Assembly: GCA_017454905.1 (NCBI GenBank)
Contig: JAFTCB010000025.1
Location: forward strand, 1 to 64,000
Length of the DNA: 64,000 nt
Origin: Bacteroidales bacterium
GTDB taxonomy: Bacteria; Bacteroidota; Bacteroidia; Bacteroidales; UBA932
Direction of reading: 5' to 3'
The notes beneath the pieces are model-generated. The model searched no databases. It saw nothing but the letters and a program-made list of their open reading frames with translations, and had not been told where the DNA came from. Positions 18,709-26,341 of the stretch are shown piece by piece (position 1 is the first letter of the stretch; each line of letters opens with the position of its first letter). The position numbers and the translations under genes are program-made.

Positions 18709-21114
18709 CTATTGCTTCATACGGTCACGGGTGTCATTTCCGGCGCCCGTGCCTTTGTATTTACTCGGGGCGGTGTTGAAGCTGTAGCGGACGGAGAGTT
18801 TGATCCGCTGGTTGTCCATCAGGTTGGTCTGGCTGATAGTGTGGCTGCCGAAGTCGCTGTCCACGTTCATCCGGGCGAGGCCGAGCAGGTCAGCGCCGTC
18901 GAGGCGGAGGACCAGGGAGCCGTCCTTCAGCAGGGTCTTCTGCACGGCTGCGGTGAGGTCGCAATACACGTTGTTCATCCGCAAGTTGCCGGAATAGCCT
19001 TTTGACTGGACCAGTCCGCCCAATTCAAACTGCCAGCCGCCGTCGAAGCGGAGCGTGTTCAGCAATTGCGCGAAGAAGATGGGCTTGCCGTTGAATTTCG
19101 TTACCCGGATGCCGGACGCCTCGCGCGGATCGGGCGCGTTGATGGTCAGCCACTGCGGCTGGATGCCCAGCGTGTAGTTCATCGTCCAGGGACCGATGGT
19201 AGGCGTCAGGTTCACGAAGGCCGACATGGTCCGGAACGGGGTCTCGATGTTGCGGGGCTGCACCAGGACGACACCTTCTTCTCCGTAGGGTGACGACCAG
19301 GTCATGATGGCGTTGTCCGTGCGGGTATAATTGACCATGAAGGTGATGAAGTTCCAAACGGCCGTGAGGCTGACATTGTTGGAGATCTCCGGCTGGAGGC
19401 GGGCGTTTCCGCTCTGCCAGATGTAGCGGCTGTTGTAGCGGATCGCATTGGACAGGTTGTCGTAATTGGGCCGCTGCGTCTTGGCGCTGTAGTTGAACAT
19501 CAGCTGTACCGGGCCGAGGGCGCCGGCGTACGAGACGGTCGGGAACCAGTTCCCATAGTCGCGCTGCAGGTTGTTCTTCGGCGCCAGGGCGTCCTCATAG
19601 GAGTAGCGGACATATTCATAACGCACGCCCGCGCTGAACTGGCCGACTTTGGGCGCCACGAAGGCATAGGAGGCGAACCCTGCGTAGTTGTCTTCCTTGA
19701 TGAGGGCGGTCGATGCAGGGATCTCGATGCCGGAGATGCTGTACACATCGTTACGGCGAGAGAAGGTCTCCTCCGTGCCCAGCTGGAATTGTCCGTTTCC
19801 GACGGGGTAGGAGAGCACGGCTTTGGCGGCATAGAGCCGGGAGTCATTGAAACTGTTGCTGCTGATGCTGGCGTCGTGGGTCATCGAACTGCTTTCCTTC
19901 GAATCCGTGATGGAAGAAGCGTCCGAGCCGTAGTAGTCCAGGTTCACGTCAATGCCCAGTTTCCCGCCGACGAGACCGTTGTAGTAGAGGTTCGCGCCCA
20001 GTCTCCCGGGCGTGCGGTCGCCAATGCGGTCGTCCGAAGTGGTGGTCAGATTGTCCACCTGGGCGCCGTTTTCAAAAACGTTGTCCGCCACCACGGTGTG
20101 CCCGGACATATCGAGTGTCCGTCCCCATTCGACCTTGCCGCCGACGAAGTGGAAGTCGGAAATCTGCCAGTTGACGCCGGCATTTCCGGAGGCGATTTGC
20201 TGCCTGGACGTGGCGCTCAGCGTGCCTTTATCCTCGAAAACGAGATTCTTGCCAAATGACGATTTGTGCAGGTCGCTCTCCTGCCGGAACATGAAATGCG
20301 TATAGTTGACACCTGCGAAGAGGTCCACGCCGCCGGTGCGGTAGTTGACGTTCAGGTTCGCGGTGGGATCATTGTGCTCCTTCCAGCGCGGAGACTGGGA
20401 GTCGGAGGCATAGAGGTTGAAGCCGAAGCCGTCGCCCTGGCGCTTGACGGTGCGGATGCGCACCACGCTGCGTACGGTTGCGTCGTACTGGGCGCCCGGG
20501 TTGGTGATCACCTCGACGCTCTGGATCTCGTTGCTCTGCAGGCGGTCCAGTTCGGAAGCGTCCGTGAGCCTCCGGCCGTTGATGTAGACGAGCGGTGTCC
20601 CTTTGCCGATGACTTCAAGTCCGTTCTGGCCCTTGATGAGGCCCGGGGTCTTGGCCAGCACGTCGTTGGCGCTGCCCACGTTCTCCAGCACGGAGCCGCG
20701 GACATTGGTCTGCAGGCCCTCGCCGGTCAGCTGGGTCTTGGGCATCACGGCCGAGACGACGGCTTCGCCGAGCAGTTCGGCGTCTTCCTCGAGCCGGATG
20801 GGCGGGAGTTCGAGCAGGGAGCCCTTCAGGCTGACGATCTGCGACGCGTCGCGGTAGCCAACCAGGGATACCGTGAGGGTGTAGGTGCCGGCGGAGGCCT
20901 TCAGTTCGAAGCGGCCGTCCTCCCCGGCGGTGACGCCGCATACGACGGCGCCGTCCGCACGGGAAAGGAAAGCGGTCGCAAAGCCGGCCGGTACACCGGA
21001 CTCGTCTATGATGGTGCCGCGGAGGGTGGTCTCCCCCTGGCGGGCGGCGGAGGCTGCCGGGATCAGAACGAGGCTGGAGAGCAGCAGAAACGCGATTTTC
21101 AGAACAGTTTTCAT
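18709..21114 (-). CDS. Outer membrane beta-barrel protein with CarboxypepD_reg-like domain
   Basis: A 801-aa exported protein with signal peptide MKTVLKIAFLLLSSLVLIPA. Residues about 28-110 are a CarboxypepD_reg-like domain (TTLRGTIIDESGVPAGFATAF). A plug-like segment follows (LENVGSANDVLAKTPGLIKG, PLVYINGRRL, IQSVEVITNPGAQYDA), then a long beta-barrel with alternating aromatic strands of the OMP beta-barrel family (PF14905 type). No SusD partner is adjacent. The substrate is unknown. The start at 21114 is supported by TACCTTTG at 21150-21157 and TTTG 19 nt further up. It is the largest gene between the 80-bp repeats. Confidence 0.85.
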   Translation of the reverse strand: MKTVLKIAFLLLSSLVLIPAASAARQGETTLRGTIIDESGVPAGFATAFLSRADGAVVCGVTAGEDGRFELKASAGTYTLTVSLVGYRDASQIVSLKGSLLELPPIRLEEDAELLGEAVVSAVMPKTQLTGEGLQTNVRGSVLENVGSANDVLAKTPGLIKGQNGLEVIGKGTPLVYINGRRLTDASELDRLQSNEIQSVEVITNPGAQYDATVRSVVRIRTVKRQGDGFGFNLYASDSQSPRWKEHNDPTANLNVNYRTGGVDLFAGVNYTHFMFRQESDLHKSSFGKNLVFEDKGTLSATSRQQIASGNAGVNWQISDFHFVGGKVEWGRTLDMSGHTVVADNVFENGAQVDNLTTTSDDRIGDRTPGRLGANLYYNGLVGGKLGIDVNLDYYGSDASSITDSKESSSMTHDASISSNSFNDSRLYAAKAVLSYPVGNGQFQLGTEETFSRRNDVYSISGIEIPASTALIKEDNYAGFASYAFVAPKVGQFSAGVRYEYVRYSYEDALAPKNNLQRDYGNWFPTVSYAGALGPVQLMFNYSAKTQRPNYDNLSNAIRYNSRYIWQSGNARLQPEISNNVSLTAVWNFITFMVNYTRTDNAIMTWSSPYGEEGVVLVQPRNIETPFRTMSAFVNLTPTIGPWTMNYTLGIQPQWLTINAPDPREASGIRVTKFNGKPIFFAQLLNTLRFDGGWQFELGGLVQSKGYSGNLRMNNVYCDLTAAVQKTLLKDGSLVLRLDGADLLGLARMNVDSDFGSHTISQTNLMDNQRIKLSVRYSFNTAPSKYKGTGAGNDTRDRMKQ

Positions 21115-21149
21115 GACGCTTACTTGTGTAATAGTATAATAGTACACCG

Positions 21150-21180
21150 CAAAGGTAATACGTTTTATTGAATCTGCAAA
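21150..21180 (-). promoter_or_regulatory. Promoter of outer membrane protein gene
   Basis: On the minus strand, TTTG (21177-21180), 19 nt, then TACCTTTG (21150-21157): a full match to the Bacteroidota consensus, 36 nt before the chosen ATG. Confidence 0.75.
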
Positions 21181-21304
21181 TCTTTTTTCAAAAATTGCAT
21201 ACAAACGAATGCCGGAATCTTCGGGAGGGATAAAATAACTGCGATTCTATGGTTTTTGGAATGGAAATTGCGGCAGTTATTTCAATTAAATAACCAAAAC
21301 GCGT

Positions 21305-21802
21305 ATGAAAACAAAGCTTTTGATGGCAGCGATTGCTTGCATTGCCCTTTTCTCCGCCTGCGATAAGCAGGGAGTTCCCCATACCGGCGACGATACCGGC
21401 AACCTGTATGGAATCTGGCAGTTGGACAAGAAAACCGAGGTCATCCCCCAGTCCAGCGGGAACCAGACCAAGGAGATCGATTTCTCCAGCGTCCACTTCT
21501 ATCTGGCCATGAGCAATGTCGGTGTCCCTCATGCTCTTGCCAAGAAGGGCAGTTTCACGCAGCTGGACCTCAAGGACGTAGATGTGGACGGCACCCTCTT
21601 CACCTACAATGCCGAACTGAAGCAGATCTCATTCCAGGAGAAACTTTGGCTCACGGAAATTGTGAATCTCGTCGTTTACGACATGGAGTTGAAAGGCACT
21701 TTCGATGTCCTGGAGCTGACCTCCGGCAGTTTCGTCATCCAGCAGAAAAACCTTCTCGGTGCGACGATAACCTACGCCTTCAAGAAGGCCCAGACCCCAT
21801 AA
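21305..21802 (+). CDS. Lipocalin-like lipoprotein
   Basis: A 165-aa lipoprotein (IALFSAC lipobox). After the lipobox, LYGIWQLDKKTEVIPQ followed by repeated beta-strands is the pattern of the small lipocalin-like lipoproteins of Bacteroidales. No ligand can be inferred. The gene is divergent from the outer membrane protein. An inverted repeat AATAACTGC...GCAGTTATT lies upstream near 21236-21283. Confidence 0.65.
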   Translation: MKTKLLMAAIACIALFSACDKQGVPHTGDDTGNLYGIWQLDKKTEVIPQSSGNQTKEIDFSSVHFYLAMSNVGVPHALAKKGSFTQLDLKDVDVDGTLFTYNAELKQISFQEKLWLTEIVNLVVYDMELKGTFDVLELTSGSFVIQQKNLLGATITYAFKKAQTP

Positions 21803-21888
21803 CGGCTGTTCCGGACACAACTTAGACTTAAAAGCACAACGTCGCTATTCAACTTTGGAAAAGAACAATCCGGCTTTCACCGGACAAG

Positions 21889-22185
21889 TCATAGGGAATA
21901 ATTCTTCCGCGCGACGTCCAGAAGCGATTCTGCCCGGGAGACCAGATCCCGGCCCTCAGCCACATCGTCTTCCTGTCCTGCGTAATCATCCAGACCGTCA
22001 AAGGGCAGCGCAACGTGGAGCATATTGATGTCCGTCTCAATGGCATCGAACATATCTGGCAATACCGAACAGTCGAAATCCGGCACCGTTCGGACGTCCG
22101 TCTCAATCACCTCCTTCAGGACTTCAACCGCCTCGCGCACCTTCGGGAGCTGTTCCTTCATCAGTTCTATTTGCTCAGCTGACAT
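21889..22185 (-). CDS. Hypothetical acidic protein, 98 aa
   Basis: A 98-aa acidic, probably helical protein with no transmembrane segment and no recognised domain. It starts MSAEQIELMKEQLPKVREAV, has a central VLPDMFDAIETDINMLHVALPF, and ends in a helix rich in Asp and Glu. It lies 27 nt downstream of the membrane protein gene on the same strand, so the pair is probably co-transcribed. Confidence 0.55.
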   Translation of the reverse strand: MSAEQIELMKEQLPKVREAVEVLKEVIETDVRTVPDFDCSVLPDMFDAIETDINMLHVALPFDGLDDYAGQEDDVAEGRDLVSRAESLLDVARKNYSL

Positions 22186-22212
22186 ATCGTTTCTCTTGCA
22201 CTGCAGGCATTT

Positions 22213-22743
22213 CTATTGAATCATCTTGCACTCCCTGTACAAGAGGAAAGAAAAAACCAATTCTACGAAGACCATTATGATAGCCAGGACAAATGGCGGA
22301 AACATGAGTCCGATGACCAAAGAAAGAATCGGGATAACAATGGATAATACGAGATAACTCTTCGATTGGTAGAGCCACGAGAACGGCATCAGATGTGCTC
22401 CAAAAATCATTGCATACACCATCAACATCTTGTCAGGGACAGCAGCAAACACCCACATGGCAATCAGTATGTACAGCATCTGGTTGACGCTGAATAGAAT
22501 TCCAGCTTTCGTAAGCGGATTTCCTTTACCTGCGAAATCTATCCCAAGAGCTTTTGCGAGCCCCCAGGCCAAAGGGAACAAGACTGCAGAGCAGCAGAAT
22601 GTGATGAGATTTTTCGTCTCAATACCCAGATGTGTCAGATGCGCGGCCAGGATCAGCCCCCATATGACCACGGAAGCCAGAATGAAGTGAAGTCCTTTCT
22701 TCTGACGTCGTGCGCAATCTTTATGCAGTTCATTCAGATCCAT
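22213..22743 (-). CDS. Small membrane protein (DUF7010-like)
   Basis: A 176-aa protein with five or six hydrophobic segments (FILASVVIWGLILAAHL, LITFCCSAVLFPLAWGLA, MLYILIAMWVFAAVP, YLVLSIVIPILSLVIGLM, FVLAIIMVFVELVFSFLLY). A basic, charged N-terminus (HKDCARRQKKG) precedes them. I recall this opening from proteins labelled DUF7010, but this is from memory. Base composition is more AT-rich than the flanking core genes, in keeping with acquired DNA. Confidence 0.6.
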   Translation of the reverse strand: MDLNELHKDCARRQKKGLHFILASVVIWGLILAAHLTHLGIETKNLITFCCSAVLFPLAWGLAKALGIDFAGKGNPLTKAGILFSVNQMLYILIAMWVFAAVPDKMLMVYAMIFGAHLMPFSWLYQSKSYLVLSIVIPILSLVIGLMFPPFVLAIIMVFVELVFSFLLYRECKMIQ

Positions 22744-22815
22744 CAGGTCCGTTATATTGGTCTAAAGATACGAATTACGCGGAATAAAAACAAACGCTGA
22801 TAACACAAGGTCCTC

Positions 22816-23354
22816 AACGGCAGCGCAGGGACATTGGCGACGGTAGGGAGATGCGCGTGAGCGCCGTCGGCTGGTTTTTCGACACACTGGAGGAGACGGA
22901 GCGCGTGGCGAAGATCTCCGCCGAGATCACGCACAACCACCCGGAGGGGATCAAAGGCGCGCAGGCGACGGCTGCGGCCATTTTCCTCGCACGTACAGGT
23001 AAGGCCAAAGAGGAGATATGCGCGTACATCGAGCAACGTTTCGGATATGATCTGCATAAGACCTGGGCATACTGGCACCCGATTTACGGCTGGGAAGACA
23101 GCTGCCAGGGAACGGTCCCGCAGGCGATCATCTGCTTCCTGGACAGCAGCGATTTCGAGGACGCCATCCGCAAGGCAGTCTCGCTGGGCGGCGATTCCGA
23201 TACGCTCGCATGCATTACCGGCGGCATCGCGGAAGCATTCTATGGCGGCGTACCCGAGAAGATAGCTTCGCGGGTGCTGGAGAAGGTGCCGATGACATTC
23301 AAGAAAATTCTAGACGCTGCAAGGAAGTTTACGGCGTATGGGAAGTGCAAATAG
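22816..23354 (+). pseudogene. ADP-ribosylglycohydrolase fragment
   Basis: The open frame from ATG 22851 gives 167 aa that match the C-terminal half of ADP-ribosylglycohydrolases: MRVSAVGWFFDTLEETE, SAEITHNHPEGIKGAQATAA, and the metal-binding SLGGDSDTLACITGGIAEAF. The N-terminal half, with the first metal-binding block, is missing. The family motif NGSA that should directly precede MRVS is present at 22816-22827, but is separated by 23 extra nt that break the frame. The gene is therefore disrupted and truncated at about 22800. Confidence 0.75.
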
Positions 23355-23482
23355 TTTTGCTTCTTTTTGTTGATCCGCAGAGAGCCTGACTGCCGTTTGA
23401 AAAGGGCGCAGAATTCAATCCGATAGACGAGTTTGAAAAGCGTGGAGAATCTAGGTTCAAGTTATTCTACCGTTCACTGATT

Positions 23483-23647
23483 GTTTTATAACCCCGCAAC
23501 ACTGTCACGACCTTAATAATTAACCTCGTGACAGTGTTTTCTGCTCATTTTAAGACCCTGTAACACTGTTTTTGGGTTAATTTAAGACCCCGAAACACAG
23601 TTTTCACCTTAAAAAAAGAACTTGAAACATTGTTTTCGGGTTCTTTT
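23483..23647. repeat. Five degenerate repeats with exact 32-bp period
   Basis: A core resembling GACCCCGTAACACTGTTTT recurs with its central G at 23496, 23528, 23560, 23592 and 23624, exactly 32 bp apart. Copies read ACCCCGCAACACTGTCA, ACCTCGTGACAGTGTTTT, ACCCTGTAACACTGTTTT, ACCCCGAAACACAGTTTT and AACTTGAAACATTGTTTT. The heart of the motif, AACACTGTT, is nearly palindromic. A 32-bp period is close to three helical turns, so the sites face the same side of the DNA. Confidence 0.75.
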
Positions 23648-23741
23648 TTGTACTCGTTTACATGTTTTCATGTACAACGGACTTGTGCACGTTTTGTGCA
23701 CGCGCGCCGCAATATTGCTGATTATTAACCATTTGAAAGTT

Positions 23742-23821
23742 CCCTAAGGGAGCACGCAAGCGCCTCAGCATACGCTGGGGCGCTTTTGCGTGCTCCCGGT
23801 CCCCTATGACGGGGCGTTTTG
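23742..23821. repeat. 80-bp direct repeat, right copy (candidate att site)
   Basis: Copy of 18028-18107 with one mismatch. It starts with the last 13 nt of tRNA-Lys(CTT), but no tRNA precedes it. It includes the same 22-pair hairpin at 23748-23797. Confidence 0.85.
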
Positions 23822-23872
23822 TGTCTTAATTTGTTTTGTGTCTTAATTTGTTTTGTGTCTTAATTTGTTTTG
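23822..23872. repeat. 17-bp tandem repeat, three copies
   Basis: TGTCTTAATTTGTTTTG is present three times head to tail without mismatch, directly after the right att-like repeat, followed by a partial copy. The third copy supplies the -33 TTTG of the downstream promoter. Confidence 0.9.
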
Positions 23873-23894
23873 TGTTAAATAATACCTATTTTTG
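23864..23894 (+). promoter_or_regulatory. Promoter of 164-aa lipoprotein gene
   Basis: TTTG at 23864-23867, 19 nt, then TATTTTTG at 23887-23894: a full -33/-7 match. The -33 lies in the third 17-bp repeat. The ATG is 22 nt downstream. Confidence 0.7.
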
Positions 23895-23916
23895 AATGTT
23901 GTAGCTCCTGAAAGAA

Positions 23917-24411
23917 ATGAATAAATGTCCTATTACGAGTCTGCCCCTTTGGCTGATTGCACTGATGATGATCTGTATTTCCTGTGAGAAAGAACTCACA
24001 TCGCCCACGATCAGTCAAGGTGTTTATGGTGTCATCATGGAACGCTATGGGGATTTTATGCCGGGAGCTAATTCGGAGCACGGGGAACGTTATGTCAGAC
24101 GAGAGATTTATGTATACGAATATACGTTACCCTCGCAAATGACATTCACGACACCCTATTGGAATGCCTGGGAAGTCACCCCGGATACGATGCCTACCCG
24201 GCTGATTGCCAAGACCAAGTCCTCCAGGAACGGTTTTTACCAAATTCAATTACCTGCAGGGAAGTATTCGTTTTTTGTCCTCGATAGAGGAATGCTTAAC
24301 TACACCTGGGGATATATGGGCGTGGAAAATGATGGCGGAATGAATCCCATCACAATAAATCCGGGAGAGGTCCTGGAGTGCAACTACATGCTTCAAAACG
24401 CGGCTTTTTGA
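23917..24411 (+). CDS. Hypothetical lipoprotein, 164 aa
   Basis: A 164-aa protein with a lipoprotein signal (LMMICISC). The remainder is probably all-beta (REIYVYEYTLPSQMTFTTPYW, GFYQIQLPAGKYSFFVLDRG), like small surface lipoproteins with a prealbumin- or carboxypeptidase-regulatory-like fold. No specific family is recognised. Base composition is AT-richer than the core genes. Confidence 0.6.
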   Translation: MNKCPITSLPLWLIALMMICISCEKELTSPTISQGVYGVIMERYGDFMPGANSEHGERYVRREIYVYEYTLPSQMTFTTPYWNAWEVTPDTMPTRLIAKTKSSRNGFYQIQLPAGKYSFFVLDRGMLNYTWGYMGVENDGGMNPITINPGEVLECNYMLQNAAF

Positions 24412-24526
24412 AAAGCATTCTTTTCCAAATCTCCTTGCGGGAGTAATACAGAGTCAACTTGTTTTTGCACGAATAAATAGGGTAGGCCCTTCCATACTCT
24501 CCGGACTCGAGCGCGTTGTCATGAAT

Positions 24527-24556
24527 CCTCCCGACAGGATCTGCCGGGAGGTTTTT
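24527..24556 (+). terminator. Rho-independent terminator
   Basis: CCTCCCG (24527-24533) pairs with CGGGAGG (24545-24551), with an inner CAG/CTG pair, followed by TTTTT. It is oriented to end plus-strand transcription from the 164-aa lipoprotein gene, 115 nt upstream. It directly abuts the end of luxS. Confidence 0.8.
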
Positions 24557-25049
24557 ATGCGTCGGCGAAGATCTTGCCGTCTTCCAGGGTGATCTGGAGT
24601 TGGGTGTATTCGCTGTGGAAATCGTTCTTGAGCCGGTCCAGGTAGCGGGCGCACTCCCACTTGCACATGGGCAGGTCGTGCAGCAGATAGTTGCCGCAGG
24701 TCTCCGGCCGCGTCGCAGGGACTTCCTCCTGCGTAAGGATCCACTCCAGGCACTCCATGGTCAGCCTGCGCATATCCTCCACACCGTAATCCCCCAACAT
24801 GATGACATACATGCCGGTCAGGCAGCCCATCGGTCCGACATAGACCACATCCTCCCGGGCCCGCGAATTGCGGAACCAGGTGGCCATCAGGTGCTCGATG
24901 CTGTGCATCGCGGCAGGGGCCACGGCCGGCTCCTGATTCGGCTCCGTGAAACGGAGATCGAACGTCGTAAAGCCCTTATCCTCGCGGGAGATATAGATCC
25001 CCGGCTTCAGGTGGGTATGATCGATCGTAAAGCTTTGTATTATCTCCAT
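24555..25049 (-). CDS. luxS: S-ribosylhomocysteine lyase (AI-2 synthesis)
   Basis: A 164-aa cytosolic metalloenzyme that splits S-ribosylhomocysteine into homocysteine and DPD, the precursor of autoinducer-2. The metal motif HSIEHLMATWFRN (HxxxEH-like) and the catalytic cysteine segment VGPMGCLTGMY are intact, and the length is normal. A TACTTTTG promoter box sits at 25074-25081 on the minus strand. The gene stands alone. Confidence 0.93.
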   Translation of the reverse strand: MEIIQSFTIDHTHLKPGIYISREDKGFTTFDLRFTEPNQEPAVAPAAMHSIEHLMATWFRNSRAREDVVYVGPMGCLTGMYVIMLGDYGVEDMRRLTMECLEWILTQEEVPATRPETCGNYLLHDLPMCKWECARYLDRLKNDFHSEYTQLQITLEDGKIFADA

Positions 25050-25126
25050 AAGAAAGAATTAACGGTTCTTCTGCAAAAGTACGAAAAACTCTCCGGAATC
25101 CGTGCCCATGTATACGGCAAAAGCCT

Positions 25127-25134
25127 TATCTTTG
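25127..25134 (+). promoter_or_regulatory. Promoter -7 box of aldo/keto reductase
   Basis: TATCTTTG, exact consensus, ending 7 nt before the ATG at 25142, so the transcript should begin at or next to the start codon. Confidence 0.55.
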
Positions 25135-25141
25135 TCACACT

Positions 25142-26338
25142 ATGCAATATCGGACTGACAAACACGGTGATTCCCTGTCCGTTCTGGGATACGGGTGCAT
25201 GCGGTTCAGCAGGAAAGGCACCGGCATCGACATCGAAAAGACGGAGCAGGAACTGATGGCAGCCTACCGGGCAGGCGTCAACTACTTCGACACGGCCTAC
25301 ATCTACCCCGGCAGCGAAGCCGCACTCGGAGAGATCGTGGAGCGCAACGGCATCCGCGACAGGATCCGCATCGCAACCAAACTCCCGCAGTACCTGATCA
25401 AGAACCGCGCATCGATCGACAAGTACTTCGAAGAAGAACTCGCCCGCCTGCGCACGGACCATGTCGACTACTACCTGATGCACCATCTGACCGACATCCA
25501 GCAATGGGTACGGCTCAAGGGAGCCGGCATCCTGGACTGGATCGCCGCGAAGAAGCAGTCCGGCGCCATCCGCAACATCGGATTCTCCTACCACGGCAAC
25601 ACCGACAATTTCCTCAAGATCCTCGCCGACTACGACTGGGATTTCTGCCAGATCCAGTACAACTATGTGGACGAGACCTCCCAGGCCGGCGTCGCCGGAC
25701 TCAAGGCCGCCGCGGCACGGGGGATTCCGGTCGTCATCATGGAGCCGCTGCGGGGTGGCAAACTGGTAGGCCGCCTGCCGGAGCAGGCCAAAAAGGTCAT
25801 CGCCGGGGATCCGCGGGGATGGAGTCCGGCGGAATGGGGGCTGCGCTGGCTCTGGAACCAGCCCGAGGTCACCGTCGTCCTGTCCGGCATGAACTCCCTG
25901 GAGATGGTGGAAGAGAACGTACGCACGGCCTCTTCCGCCTGTGCCGGCGAATTTACCGCCGAAGACAACGCCCTGCTGGACCGGGTCCGGCAGATCATCC
26001 GCGAGAAGGAGAAGGTGGGATGCACCGGCTGCCGCTACTGCATGCCCTGCCCCAAAGGCGTGGACATCCCGGGCATCTTCGCCTGTTACAACACGATGTA
26101 CACCGAGTCCAAAACCTCGGGACGTACCCAGTACATGCAGACGGTCGCCCTCACGGCCCAGCCCGCCAGCGCCTCCCAATGCATCCAATGCGGGAAATGC
26201 GAACGCCACTGTCCGCAGGCCATCCCGATCCGGGAGAAGCTCAAGGAGGCCGACAAGGCGCTCCTCCCCCTGCCCTACAGGATCGGCGCCGCCATCTTCC
26301 GCAAATTCATGCTCCGCAAAAACGAAGACAAACAATAA
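25142..26338 (+). CDS. Aldo/keto reductase with C-terminal 4Fe-4S domain
   Basis: A 398-aa protein. Residues 1-270 are an aldo/keto reductase barrel with the tetrad segments NYFDTAYIYPGSE (Asp, Tyr), IATKLP (Lys) and YYLMHHL (His). Residues about 295-370 add a ferredoxin-like region with GCTGCRYCMPCP and CIQCGKCERHCPQ. This is the common anaerobe architecture annotated as aldo/keto reductase with an Fe-S domain. The substrate is unknown. It is followed after 3 nt by the DUF1295 gene. Confidence 0.9.
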   Translation: MQYRTDKHGDSLSVLGYGCMRFSRKGTGIDIEKTEQELMAAYRAGVNYFDTAYIYPGSEAALGEIVERNGIRDRIRIATKLPQYLIKNRASIDKYFEEELARLRTDHVDYYLMHHLTDIQQWVRLKGAGILDWIAAKKQSGAIRNIGFSYHGNTDNFLKILADYDWDFCQIQYNYVDETSQAGVAGLKAAAARGIPVVIMEPLRGGKLVGRLPEQAKKVIAGDPRGWSPAEWGLRWLWNQPEVTVVLSGMNSLEMVEENVRTASSACAGEFTAEDNALLDRVRQIIREKEKVGCTGCRYCMPCPKGVDIPGIFACYNTMYTESKTSGRTQYMQTVALTAQPASASQCIQCGKCERHCPQAIPIREKLKEADKALLPLPYRIGAAIFRKFMLRKNEDKQ

Positions 26339-26341
26339 ATC

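Larger units (their letters stand above)
23355..23916. other. AT-rich non-coding stretch with repeats and att-like copy
   Basis: No gene is seen. It holds the five-copy 32-bp array (about 23483-23647), short palindromes near 23660-23700, the right copy of the 80-bp tRNA-associated repeat (23742-23821), the 17-bp tandem repeat (23822-23872) and a promoter for the next gene. Confidence 0.6.

Noticed and set aside
23710..23719. CAATATTGCT shared with the sequence before tRNA-Lys(CTT)
   Set aside because: Only 10 nt match, and the tRNA body is not present after it, so it is probably chance.
18414..23741. Integrase or conjugation genes for the candidate island
   Set aside because: None of the frames between the 80-bp repeats resembles a tyrosine or serine recombinase, relaxase or Tra protein.
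24454..24753. A 99-codon minus-strand ORF overlapping luxS
   Set aside because: It is an out-of-frame overlap of luxS, extends into a terminator and shows no family features.
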